This document shows positions 17,267 through 25,800 of a DNA stretch of 64,000 bases, in pieces. Source of the stretch: Apibacter mensalis. GTDB taxonomy: Bacteria > Bacteroidota > Bacteroidia > Flavobacteriales > Weeksellaceae. Position 1 is the stretch's first letter; each line of letters starts with the position of its first letter. The DNA is taken from NCBI RefSeq assembly GCF_001418685.1, contig NZ_LIVM01000005.1:119105-183104 (forward strand), in the 5' to 3' direction. The notes beneath the pieces were generated by a model that saw only the letters and a program-made list of their open reading frames with translations, made no database searches and was not told the origin of the DNA. Position numbers and translations under genes: made by a program.

Positions 17267-17735
17267 TTAAAAACTAATTCTATTATATAAATTTGTTACC
17301 TTATTATATAAACTATTGCTACCGTGTAAAAACATTGCTCCTCCAATGAGTAAAGAATTTCTGCCATAGAAAGTTGCCCAAGTATGAGCTTCTCCAAATA
17401 AGGTAGGAAGAGATTTTATTCCCATTATATTAATTGACCGTGATCCAATTAATTTTTGAAAATAAACAGATGATTTTAATGTTGTCTTTGACGCTCCAAA
17501 AACAGTTCTAATACCTACTGAAGATTTAAGTATTTTAGTTCCCCCCATTTTAACTAAATTAAAGCCTATTTTTAATTCTCCTACAGATAAACAAGTCGTA
17601 AAAATATCCCAGGAGGGATCATTTAGGCTTCCTCCGGTTCCTGTATTGGCTAATACTCCGTATGTCCTACTATAAGAGACTTCTCCTCCTTTTTGAAAGG
17701 GTACTTTACTTTCTATTATTGTTCCTTTTTCATAT
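17267..17735 (-). CDS. Startless orphan tip: shared linker plus toxin paired with DUF1493
   Basis: The frame opens directly behind the stop of the gene at 17742 and has no leader 1 and no early ATG; the first methionine is at 17548. The first ~50 codons are the shared linker (SYLYEKGTIIESKVPFQKGG to GGSLNDPSWDIF), as in 13554 and 19064. The tip then reads TKILKSSVGIRTVFGASK, SLPTLFGEAHTWATF and ends LYNKVTNLYNRISF. Leader loss and lack of a start suggest a silent cassette. Activity unknown. Confidence 0.5.
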
Positions 17736-17741
17736 AAATAA

Positions 17742-18083
17742 CTAAATTAATGTTTCAAATCCTTTTTTTTTACTCCACTTTTTATTATCTAATGATATTA
17801 CTAAGTCTCTTACATAAATTTCATCTTCATTTTGCTGTTCCTTTTTACTAAATATACTTAAAAAACCACTAATAAATTTACCTTCTACAGGTATAAAATC
17901 CTTATAGTTAGTATGTTCATATTCTATATTAAAAGTTGTAAAAAATTCAAGCAAAAAATCTAATACATCGTCTCCATCTAACCCCAAATCGGATAGTGTG
18001 GTTTCTTCATCTATCTTTCTTTTTTTTAAATTAAACTCTTTATCTATATAATCTATTACAATATTATAATTTTTATTTTCCAT
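17742..18083 (-). CDS. DUF1493-like immunity protein
   Basis: 113 residues with ETTLSDLGLDGDDVLDFLLE near residues 22-41, FFTTFNIEYEH and a C-terminal VRDLVISLDNKKW, the DUF1493 layout. Its ATG overlaps the stop of the tip relic 18073-18210, which is nearly the same as the end of the toxin at 4174. Here immunity survives and the toxin is reduced to 45 codons. Confidence 0.6.
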   Translation of the reverse strand: MENKNYNIVIDYIDKEFNLKKRKIDEETTLSDLGLDGDDVLDFLLEFFTTFNIEYEHTNYKDFIPVEGKFISGFLSIFSKKEQQNEDEIYVRDLVISLDNKKWSKKKGFETLI

Positions 18084-18210
18084 TGATTATACCATTATAT
18101 ATTACTTGTGTATTATAAAGTGTCTTTCCTACATCATATGCTAATATTCCCCAACCTATTAGACCGGTCATTATTCCTACAAATCTTCCAAAAACCTTTG
18201 TATACCTTAA
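18073..18210 (-). pseudogene. 45-codon relic of a 4174-type toxin tip
   Basis: The open frame reads LRYTKVFGRFVGIMTGLIGW, GILAYDVGKTLYNTQVIYN and a stop inside the start of the DUF1493 gene. It aligns with LRYTKVLGKFLGRVVGPIGW and YDIGKTLYNTQVIYN at the end of the toxin 4174-4803. Nothing of the leader or the front of the tip is left. Confidence 0.65.
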
Positions 18211-18251
18211 TGATCACTGCTCTGATTTTACCATCTGGTGTCTTTATCAGT

Positions 18252-18554
18252 TTAAAAGTTTATAATATATTGAAATAACCGATGCATATATATAATAAGA
18301 ATTATAATACTAATTACAATTGTAAGAAATAAAATAAAGTACATCGTAATTGTCCATAGTCTTAAATATTTTTCTTTATTTTCTATGCCTATATATTTAT
18401 AATCTTCTTTATCAACTTTTGAATCTTCTTTGAATTTATATCCTAACTGAGCTATTATTCCAATATTTCTAATTTTATTATCATTATCTAATATTTTGAC
18501 TATCAAGTCTTTATAATCAATATAATAACCAAGTATTTTTTATATTTTTACCAT
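18252..18554 (-). pseudogene. Orphan immunity-like membrane protein with a nonsense codon
   Basis: From an ATG at 18552-18554 the frame reads M-V-K-I, then TAA, then K-I-L-G-Y-Y-I-D-Y-K-D-L and on through IRNIGIIAQLGYKFKED to a membrane segment (LFLTIVISIIILIIY). The in-frame TAA at codon 5 blocks the natural start. A later non-ATG start could give 84 residues. The gene sits behind the immunity gene at 18567, with no tip of its own. An immunity origin is inferred from location. Confidence 0.4.
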
Positions 18555-18566
18555 TATCTTAATTTA

Positions 18567-19076
18567 TTACTCACCATCTTCTATTGTATACTCCGTTGTA
18601 ATCCATCGTTGAAAATACTGACTCTTTTCAACTAATTTTTTCTTTAAATAATATAATATTATATTGTTGGTAAATGTTTCTTTTATTATTTCAACTTTAT
18701 CATCGATATAATATCCATATTTATATTCTGTCTTGACTAACTTTTCTTTATAATAATATTCCGTTATTTTTATACTGTTTGATAATATTGATTGTATTGT
18801 CTTCTGTATTTCTTCATATTCTGTTTCTTTTATTTCATAAAATTCTCCCACAATTAAATAGTTATTAGTATCTGAGGATGGTCGTGCAATCTGTAATTCT
18901 ATTCTTGGATATCTTTCATCTCTTGCGAAACATACATAGAAATCTATTTTCCCTTTCTTTTTGAAAACATAAATCTCATCCCTGTAATATGGGTCATCTA
19001 TTAGTTCCCCAGATAATTCTTCTTTTAATTTTTTTATGTAAGTATTTAGTATATTATAATCTTTTACCATTTCCAA
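18567..19076 (-). CDS. Soluble immunity protein, unrecognised
   Basis: 169 residues, soluble, mixed charge: FYVCFARDERYPRIELQIA in the first half, then ITEYYYKEKLVKTEYKYGYY. The start overlaps the toxin at 19064 by 13 bases, so the two were translated together. A soluble product points to a toxin acting in the cytoplasm. Family not recognised. Confidence 0.5.
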   Translation of the reverse strand: MEMVKDYNILNTYIKKLKEELSGELIDDPYYRDEIYVFKKKGKIDFYVCFARDERYPRIELQIARPSSDTNNYLIVGEFYEIKETEYEEIQKTIQSILSNSIKITEYYYKEKLVKTEYKYGYYIDDKVEIIKETFTNNIILYYLKKKLVEKSQYFQRWITTEYTIEDGE

Positions 19077-19609
19077 TTTTTAAAATCTATATGTCCATCA
19101 TTACCTATTTTCTTTTTAAGCCACTGATTTAATGGGCGTAATTTTTCAGGAACTTGTTTAAGAAACTTAGGATGTGCTCCTACCGAAATTCTTATATGTC
19201 CTTTCCCATAGCCAGTACCTTCTCCAATTCTAAGCCAATTGTTATTATTTAAATATTTCCAATTATTTCTAATTATTCTCGCTGATTGAACTGATACATA
19301 CTTTCCTACAACGGGTAATCCATATTTAGCTAAAGTACCTATCCCTTTTCCTGTAACATATGACATAAAAATATCCCAGGAGGGATCATTTAGGCTTCCT
19401 CCGGTTCCTGTATTGGCTAATACTCCGTATGTCCTACTATAAGAGACTTCTCCTCCTTTTTGAAAGGGTACTTTACTTTCTATTATTGTTCCATTTTCAT
19501 ATAAATAATCCATACTATCTCCTCCTTCTTCATTTATCTGTCTATATCCACCCTTTCCATCCTTCTCATAACCATTATCTAGGCTTTCCCTATGCACCAC
19601 ATGATTCAA
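19064..19609 (-). CDS. Orphan Rhs tip: leader 1, shared linker, GHIRIS-type toxin
   Basis: The annotated frame starts at MNHVVHRE; leader homology continues upstream to ~19712 with no ATG. The linker DNGYEKDGKGGYRQINEE to SLNDPSWDIF is shared with 13554 and 17267. The unique end reads GTGYGKGHIRISVGAHPKF, PLNQWLKKKIGNDGHIDF, with two histidines (GHIR, GHID) that may be catalytic in an RNase-like fold; that is a guess from spacing. Partner gene at 18567. Confidence 0.5.
   Translation of the reverse strand: MNHVVHRESLDNGYEKDGKGGYRQINEEGGDSMDYLYENGTIIESKVPFQKGGEVSYSRTYGVLANTGTGGSLNDPSWDIFMSYVTGKGIGTLAKYGLPVVGKYVSVQSARIIRNNWKYLNNNNWLRIGEGTGYGKGHIRISVGAHPKFLKQVPEKLRPLNQWLKKKIGNDGHIDFKNWKW
19365..19590 (-). 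repeat. Secondary linker shared by three tips
   Basis: After leader 1, about 70 codons (DNGYEKDGKGGYRQINEE, SKVPFQKGGEVSYSRTYGVL, NTGTGGSLNDPSWD) recur at 13840-14055 and, without its front, at 17590-17735. The three tips diverge at once past DPSWD. It is a second, inner point at which tips could be exchanged. Confidence 0.75.
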
Positions 19610-19724
19610 TACGCTTACGATCAGTCCTGTGGCAGCGCCTTGCCAGAAGTTTCCATTCGTTAAAACTGCGCCAAAACCTCCGCTTACGGTCCCGAAAAAT
19701 AGGGTACCGACTAGGCTTTAAAAC

Positions 19725-20183
19725 CTATTTCTTCTTTACCAGTTGCAACTCTCCCATACATTTTTTCTTTTTGCATCCATATATATAATAAATTAAGGTG
19801 TCTTTGGATAATTCTTCTTCTGCTAATGCAAAAGTAATATATTTCATAACCCCTCCTCTATTACCATTGGAAGTATCTCCATTCATGCATTCTGACCAAC
19901 TGTCACAAAGACCTATGCTGTCTTGGGCTTCTATGTATAATTCTTTTCCTTTCAGTATTCTAATATTTCCAAGGGTATCATACAACCAGTGTATTTCTGC
20001 CCATGCTTTTTTTATGATCTCTCTACTGGGCTTATATTCTGCTAAAAATACTCCCTTGGCCTTAGAATCTTCTATCGTCTCACTTACCTGGATAACTTTT
20101 GTCTTATCTTCAGCATCTATACCACATCCTATTATAAATACTAGAAATGTACTGCTTACAATTATTCGTATTTTCTTATTCAT
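19725..20183 (-). CDS. Lipoprotein immunity protein
   Basis: I place the start at the ATG at 20183 (MNKKIRIIVSS), not the more distal in-frame ATG, because it gives a lipoprotein signal ending FLVFIIGC, and it overlaps the toxin stop at 20176. The product is 152 residues with LAEYKPSREIIKKAWAEIHW and four cysteines late in the chain. It is the partner of the tip at 20176; the lipid anchor suggests protection of the envelope. Confidence 0.6.
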   Translation of the reverse strand: MNKKIRIIVSSTFLVFIIGCGIDAEDKTKVIQVSETIEDSKAKGVFLAEYKPSREIIKKAWAEIHWLYDTLGNIRILKGKELYIEAQDSIGLCDSWSECMNGDTSNGNRGGVMKYITFALAEEELSKDTLIYYIYGCKKKKCMGELQLVKKK

Positions 20184-20682
20184 ACCATTTTTTAGGTTTA
20201 TATTGATAATATATATTGTAGAATCCATTATTAGGAATGAAGGTCCCCAATCCGCCGTCATACATACCTATGGATTTTAATGCATTTTTGACTACATGAA
20301 AACAATTGGAAAATATAAAATGATATCTTGAGGTGGCACTTTCATATGCTGCATTCAGGGCTTGGGCTACTTCTCTATAACTTAACTTTTTTATGGTCAT
20401 CATCTTATTATATTTTCCTGATATATCCTCACTATTTATCATGGATTCATAGGAGGAATAATAATTATTGATAAACTTTGATTCTCCCCCAATTATTTCA
20501 TTTCCACCTCCTTCAGTTTGATTACGTCCTTCTTTAGATATAAAGCGGTAGGATCTTGAACCGGAGTCTTTTAATTTTCCTCCTATGGCTGAATGTCCGT
20601 ATCCATTGACTCTTCTTGTATCTTCAAATATATATAATTCTCCTCTCCTGGGGTAAGCAATCCTATGCACCACATGATTCAA
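20176..20682 (-). CDS. Orphan Rhs tip: leader 1 plus probable papain-like toxin
   Basis: The annotated start is MNHVVHR; leader homology (GVDGTKIGGTLFFGSVSGG) runs to ~20810, where the frame meets a stop and no ATG. The tip has NGYGHSAIGGK early and TSRYHFIFSNCFHVVKNAL late. A GHxA histidine followed later by NCxxxV is the order seen in permuted papain/NlpC-type folds. With a lipoprotein partner, a peptidase or amidase acting in the envelope is a reasonable inference, not shown. Confidence 0.5.
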   Translation of the reverse strand: MNHVVHRIAYPRRGELYIFEDTRRVNGYGHSAIGGKLKDSGSRSYRFISKEGRNQTEGGGNEIIGGESKFINNYYSSYESMINSEDISGKYNKMMTIKKLSYREVAQALNAAYESATSRYHFIFSNCFHVVKNALKSIGMYDGGLGTFIPNNGFYNIYYQYKPKKWYE

Positions 20683-20842
20683 TCCGCTTACGATCAGGCC
20701 TGTGGCGGCGCCTTGCCAAAAGTTTCCATTCGTTAAAACTGCGCCAAAACCTCCGCTTACGCTTCCGAAAAATAGGGTCCCACCTATTTTTGTGCCATCT
20801 ACTCCGGAGGCTACACCGATTATTAATACTTTTAACTTCTAT

Positions 20843-21295
20843 TTATTCTGTTTCTGACATTTCTTCATCATCCGGTGGACAATATAAATCTAAGTCAAAT
20901 TCTACTTCTACTTGTCTTATAAATTCATTATATCTTGGGGTTAAATGTACCCACGGTGTGCTCTCTTTTCTGTTATAAATAAATAGAGCTAAGGAAAATT
21001 CATATTCGCAACCGTACTTTTTACTTAACATCTGTAGTATTTCTATTTTAGGTTCTAATAAATCCAACATGGCATTGAGTTGATCTTCAAATAAAGATTT
21101 ATTAGCTAAGGGGTTATTTAACCTCCATCCATTTTGTTTTGATAATCTTGGGATATTAGGTTTTATTCTTTCTCCTTTGACGTATATGAAGGAAGGCGTA
21201 ATTCCTAGCATCCGAGTTATATCTTCATGAGTGATATCCTCATAATTCCATATGCAAAATTCAAAAAACATTTCATTTAAATCTAATTTTTCCAT
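20843..21295 (-). CDS. DUF4279 immunity protein, copy 2 (mosaic)
   Basis: 150 residues. Residues ~65-150 are nearly identical to copies 14236 and 22350, but residues 1-60 are clearly diverged (MEKLDLNEMFFEFCIWNYED; ITPSFIYVKGERIKPN). The sharp change from diverged to near-identical sequence inside one gene indicates gene conversion or recombination. No toxin tip precedes it, only a 35-base relic of a DUF1493 gene end (21317-21350). Confidence 0.7.
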   Translation of the reverse strand: MEKLDLNEMFFEFCIWNYEDITHEDITRMLGITPSFIYVKGERIKPNIPRLSKQNGWRLNNPLANKSLFEDQLNAMLDLLEPKIEILQMLSKKYGCEYEFSLALFIYNRKESTPWVHLTPRYNEFIRQVEVEFDLDLYCPPDDEEMSETE

Positions 21296-21355
21296 GATCT
21301 AATAAATTTGGTTTTTTATTCCTCAGGTTTAAACCATTCTTCATTTCCTGAACTT

Positions 21356-21730
21356 TTATAAATCATATAAAGATAAGGGCAATCTACCTGTTATTCCATA
21401 AAATTCTAAATAGGATATTATTAGAAAATAGAGGAAATATATTAATATAATTAGAAAATAATAATATGCCGTTTTGATTAACATTAACATGATATTATTT
21501 TTGATTTTATAACTTAAAAATTTTAAAATAGTTATAAATAATATATCTTCTAAAAGCATCAGTATGGGTATAAAGTCTAAAGTAACTATTGTGTATAATG
21601 GTACTATCCCTAATTTATAATTAAAGTAATGAATTTCATTCCCTAATAAATCACAAAAAATACGAAATAAAAGTATAAAAAGTATATTTAAAAATATCAA
21701 AAATATAATATTAAACACTATTTTTCTCAT
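21356..21730 (-). CDS. Membrane immunity protein
   Basis: 124 residues with about four membrane segments. Homologous to the orphan at 6639 (LDFIP in the middle, YLEFYGITGRLPLSLYDL at the end). It starts three bases after the toxin at 21734, its likely partner. A polytopic immunity protein usually goes with toxins that act on or at the membrane. Confidence 0.55.
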   Translation of the reverse strand: MRKIVFNIIFLIFLNILFILLFRIFCDLLGNEIHYFNYKLGIVPLYTIVTLDFIPILMLLEDILFITILKFLSYKIKNNIMLMLIKTAYYYFLIILIYFLYFLIISYLEFYGITGRLPLSLYDL

Positions 21731-21733
21731 AAT

Positions 21734-22282
21734 TTATCTTAATTTAATATTATACAATTTATTTTTATTATAAAAATATCCATAATTTTTATATACATAA
21801 AATTCTGCTATAGCCCCTATTTTATCCACCTCTATTCCTTTTATATTGATCAATTTAACTTTTTGAACTATCTGCTCTTTTCCTGAAATAGTTAATTTGG
21901 ACTGTGATATTGATATTTTAGCTCCTTTCTTAATATACCCTGACAATCTACCTAAATATGTTGGCTCTACTTCATAAATACCATTCAAAATTTTTGTTAC
22001 TTTTTTTATACCTGTTGAAGCTTTTTCATGTATAAAATCAAACTCTTTTCCTTCTACATAATCACCAATTGCCATCCCTTTATCTAATTTAGATATTTGA
22101 GTTTGAGTTGTGTCCTCATTTTTTATCCCTAATTGATTTTTAGTTTTTTTAGGGTTTTCTTGATCTACCCTATGCGCCACATGATTCAATCCGCTTACGA
22201 TCAGGCCTGTGGCGGCGCCTTGCCAGAAGTTTCCATTCGTTAAAACTGCGCCAAAACCTCCGCTTATGGTGCCGAAAAACAA
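21734..22282 (-). CDS. Orphan Rhs tip: leader 1 plus toxin with beta-rich domain
   Basis: 182 residues; leader homology extends upstream to ~22315, joined directly to the end of the DUF4279 gene at 22350. After GLNHVAHR the tip reads QISKLDKGMAIGDYVEGKEF, IHEKASTGIKKVTKILNG, YEVEPTYLGRLSGYIKKGAK, ISISQSKLTISGKEQIVQKV, a pattern of alternating beta strands. It is the first orphan tip downstream of the active gene. Activity not recognised. Confidence 0.55.
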   Translation of the reverse strand: MFFGTISGGFGAVLTNGNFWQGAATGLIVSGLNHVAHRVDQENPKKTKNQLGIKNEDTTQTQISKLDKGMAIGDYVEGKEFDFIHEKASTGIKKVTKILNGIYEVEPTYLGRLSGYIKKGAKISISQSKLTISGKEQIVQKVKLINIKGIEVDKIGAIAEFYVYKNYGYFYNKNKLYNIKLR

Positions 22283-22349
22283 TGTGCCGCCTATTTTTGT
22301 GCCATCTACTCCCGCGGCTACACCGATTATTAATTCTTTTAACTTCTAT

Positions 22350-22802
22350 TTATTCTGTTTCTGACATTTCTTCATCATCCGGTGGACAATATAAATCTAA
22401 GTCAAATTCTACTTCTAATTGTCTTATAAATTCATTATATCTTGGGGTTAAATGTACCCACGGTGTGCTCTCTTTTCTGTTGTAAATAAATATAGCTAAG
22501 GAAAATTCATATTCGCAGCCGTATTTTTTACTTAACATCTGTAGTATTTCTATTTTAGGTTCTAATAAATCCAACATGGCATTGAGTTGATCTTCAAATA
22601 AAGATTTATTAGCTAAGGGGTTATTTAACCTCCATCCATTTTCTTTTGCCAATATCTTCATTTTTGGATTCATTGGCTTTCCTTTTATGTATATTTTTGA
22701 TGGCTTAATATTCAACATTCGGGTTATATCTTCATGAGTTATGTCATTATATCCTCGTATAATAAATTCAAAATATAACTCATTTAAATCTAGCTTGTAC
22801 AT
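22350..22802 (-). CDS. DUF4279 immunity protein of the full-length toxin, copy 3
   Basis: 150 residues: FEFIIRGYNDITHEDITRML then KGKPMNPKMK, GWRLNNPLANKSLF and an acidic end CPPDDEEMSETE. It begins 10 bases after the stop of the 2198-residue toxin, in the same operon, so it is the immunity gene of the expressed type 33-like tip. Copies at 14236 and 20843. Confidence 0.75.
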   Translation of the reverse strand: MYKLDLNELYFEFIIRGYNDITHEDITRMLNIKPSKIYIKGKPMNPKMKILAKENGWRLNNPLANKSLFEDQLNAMLDLLEPKIEILQMLSKKYGCEYEFSLAIFIYNRKESTPWVHLTPRYNEFIRQLEVEFDLDLYCPPDDEEMSETE

Positions 22803-22812
22803 ACTATTTTAT

Positions 22813-25800
22813 TTAATTTACTTGATTAATATATTCATTGGTGTTATTCATAAATATAGGAACTATCGTTGGCATAAAAAATGGAGTTAAGCGGGTAGAT
22901 GCCTTATCTATAATCTTCAGTATACCTTCTCCTATTTTATTTAATAAAGAACCTGTATATAAATCTTTGATATTTATCCCGGTCCATTCTCCTGGGCCTT
23001 TACCTCCTTTTGGCTTTTCATATATATTCCCATCTTTATCTTTATATAAATCTTTTTTTCCTCCTCCTCTATTGTTCTGCCCCTTATCTCCATGATTCCA
23101 ACCTATTGCCTTTTCTAGTCTATTAATTTCTCCTTTACTTAAAAGTTTATCCTGCCTCCAATTTCTATTAGGGTTAGGATCTCCTCCTGTATTGGGAGAT
23201 TCTTGTGCTATATGGACCCCATCCATTTGATGCGCCACATGGTTTAATCCACTTACAATCAGGCCTGTGGCAGCGCCTTGCCAGAAGTTTCCATTCGTTA
23301 AAACTGCGCCAAAGCCTCCGCTTACGGTGCCGAAAAACAAAGTGCCGCCTATTTTTGTGCCATCTACTCCGGCGGCGGTTCCTCCCATGCTTACTGCTGT
23401 GGATACTAAGCTGCTGATACTGCCGCTGCTTATTCCTTGAAGTATATCGCCGCCGCTTATTCCTTGGATGATCCCTTGGGTTAGTCCATTCATGGCCCCT
23501 TCTATGCCTGCAGCCAATATGTCTACTTGTAAATTCGTCAGGGTTTGCGTGGTGGTACTTATTCCGGTGCGGATTACTCCCGCCAAGCTGCCTACTCCAT
23601 ACGCGGCGGCGCCCCCGGCGCCTCCCATTAATATACTCTTCACAAAGCCTCCCCATAGAAAGGAATCGGTGCAGAGTGCATAGGTGGTATAGCTCACGGC
23701 GCCTATTGTGGCGCCTATCACTGCGGCTCCTAACCAAGCGGTGCCTGCTACGGTAAATAGTTCTCCGCTTGGGTCGGTATATTTTAGCGGGTTATTCAGC
23801 ACATAGCTGTATCGGTTGTAATTTTGTGCATTATATGGATCTTGGATATGGTTGTCGGGAGACAGGAATTGTTTTAATATTGGATCGTACATGCGGCCGT
23901 TCATATGGATGAGCCCTACTGTGGTAAAGTGTTCGTGGCCGGTATATCCGCGATCGGTAAAAATCAGTTGGGGATTTTGGCTTGTGGTCTTTCCTTTGCG
24001 GTCGGTTACTTTCAGAATTTTTCCCCATGGGTCAAATAATCGTTGTTCTATGGCTTTTCCTATTTCATCGGTAATGGCCAGCAGGGTGCCTTGGTAATCT
24101 CTGTGAAAATAATACAAGGTTTCTTCGGGTTTTTGGGGATTTCTTTCTTTTATTTGGATTACATGGGCGGCCGGTGCTGAGTAGGGGCTTCCTCCTATGT
24201 AGGTAATGATCTTGATTAGACCGTTTTCCAAAATAATTTCTACGTCTTGGGAATCGGAATAATATTTTTTTTGGGTTTCTTGTGTATTGTTTTGTATGGT
24301 GGCTGAACTGCGAGTTGTATGTAGGTTGTAGGTAAATTTTATGTTATGTTGAACCTCGGGGCTTGTTCCATTTTTACCACTCGGTAATTTTTCTGTTTCT
24401 CTGATTGCTACTGGTTTTTTTAAGGCATTGTATGTGATTTGTTGTAAGGGGCTGGTTTGATAATGGTTTTTTCCGTCTGTGTTCAGATCTATACTGGTTT
24501 TTTGGTAGCGCGCCGTGGTTGTATATTGATATTTTCCTACTTCTGAATTATCGGTGATTCTTCCGTCGGTTTCGTAGCTAAGGCTATGGGTTCCTTCGGG
24601 ATCGGTCCAGGAAACCAACCGTTCGAATGGGTCATAGGTAAATTCTTCTTTCCAATTATAGGTGTCTCGGTATCGTGAGTTTAGGTTCCCGCTTTTCCAA
24701 TCAAAATCGTATTCTACGGTTAGCAGGTGGGTGCGTCTTGTTAAGTGACGAGTTTGGGTTAGATAGCCGGCCTTGTCTATGCTGTTTTTTATAATTATTT
24801 CATTGCCTAGTTTTACGATAAGGGATTGCAGACGTTCGTTGGCTTGGGTCAGTTGCCAAACCGGTTGTTTTTCTCCTTCTTTTAATATATCTATTTTTTC
24901 CATCATCCCGTTATGGTCATTATAGCTGTAAGCCAGCATTACGGAGGATTTGAAGTTCCCGTAGAGGGTGGTTTTTTCTTCGTTTATGGTTGTTCCGTAT
25001 AAATCATAGGTATATTCGTTGCGATAGGTTGCATGCGGAGTAATTTCTTCACTTTTTTCTAATTGGTTATTGGTATTGTAGAAATAATGATAGGTGTAAC
25101 TTTCCCGATTATAATTGCCGTGTTCTTTGATCAGTAAGCCGGTGTTGGAATATTCGTAATTTACGGACAGATCGGTATCTTTTCCCTTTACTTGTTTAGT
25201 AAGCAGTTTTCCGGTCGGGGAATAGGTGTAAACGGTAGTTCCGTCCGGGGTGGTTTCTTTTAACACCTCTCCGTAATTATTATAGGTATGAGTATAGGGT
25301 ATGGTGCTGACTGAAGGGTCCAAGAAAGAAATTCTTCTGCCCCATCCGTCATATAGGGAAATCAGGGTATGGTCTCCGTACCGGGCGGTTTTTTGATTTC
25401 CGTTGGCATCATAGGTATATTCTATAATTTCTCCGTTATCATTCAGCGTACGTATATTTCCGTTGGCATCTCGTGTGAGGGTTTGCTTTTTGACTCCATC
25501 GTCAGTAGTTACGGACAATCCTTTATAGACGGTGGTGATGGTTTTCCCGGTAAAGAGATTTTGTTGCACAGGTCGGCTGAAGTCGTCGTATTGGGTCGTA
25601 TTCCACCCCTGCGGATTCTCTCCTTCAAAGTAAGGTTCACTTTCTTTGCTTTTTCTTCCTAATGCATCATAAACCGTTTGTTTAGATATATAGGTTCCGG
25701 GTTCAAAGCCTCTTATCGTAGTCTTAACTTCATGGCCCAGCACATCTTTACAGATCTGAGAATACTCCCGGGTGTCTTCATTAAAAGTGGTAATTTTTAT

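Noticed and set aside
19725..20261. Longer 178-residue version of the lipoprotein at 19725
   Set aside because: The first 26 residues overlap the toxin end in another frame; the start at 20183 gives a proper lipoprotein signal and the usual short overlap.
1..22315. CRISPR array or integron
   Set aside because: The repeats are 100-530 bases long, coding and in frame, with variable 5' ends. There are no short direct repeats with even spacers, no cas genes, no integron integrase and no attC-like hairpins.
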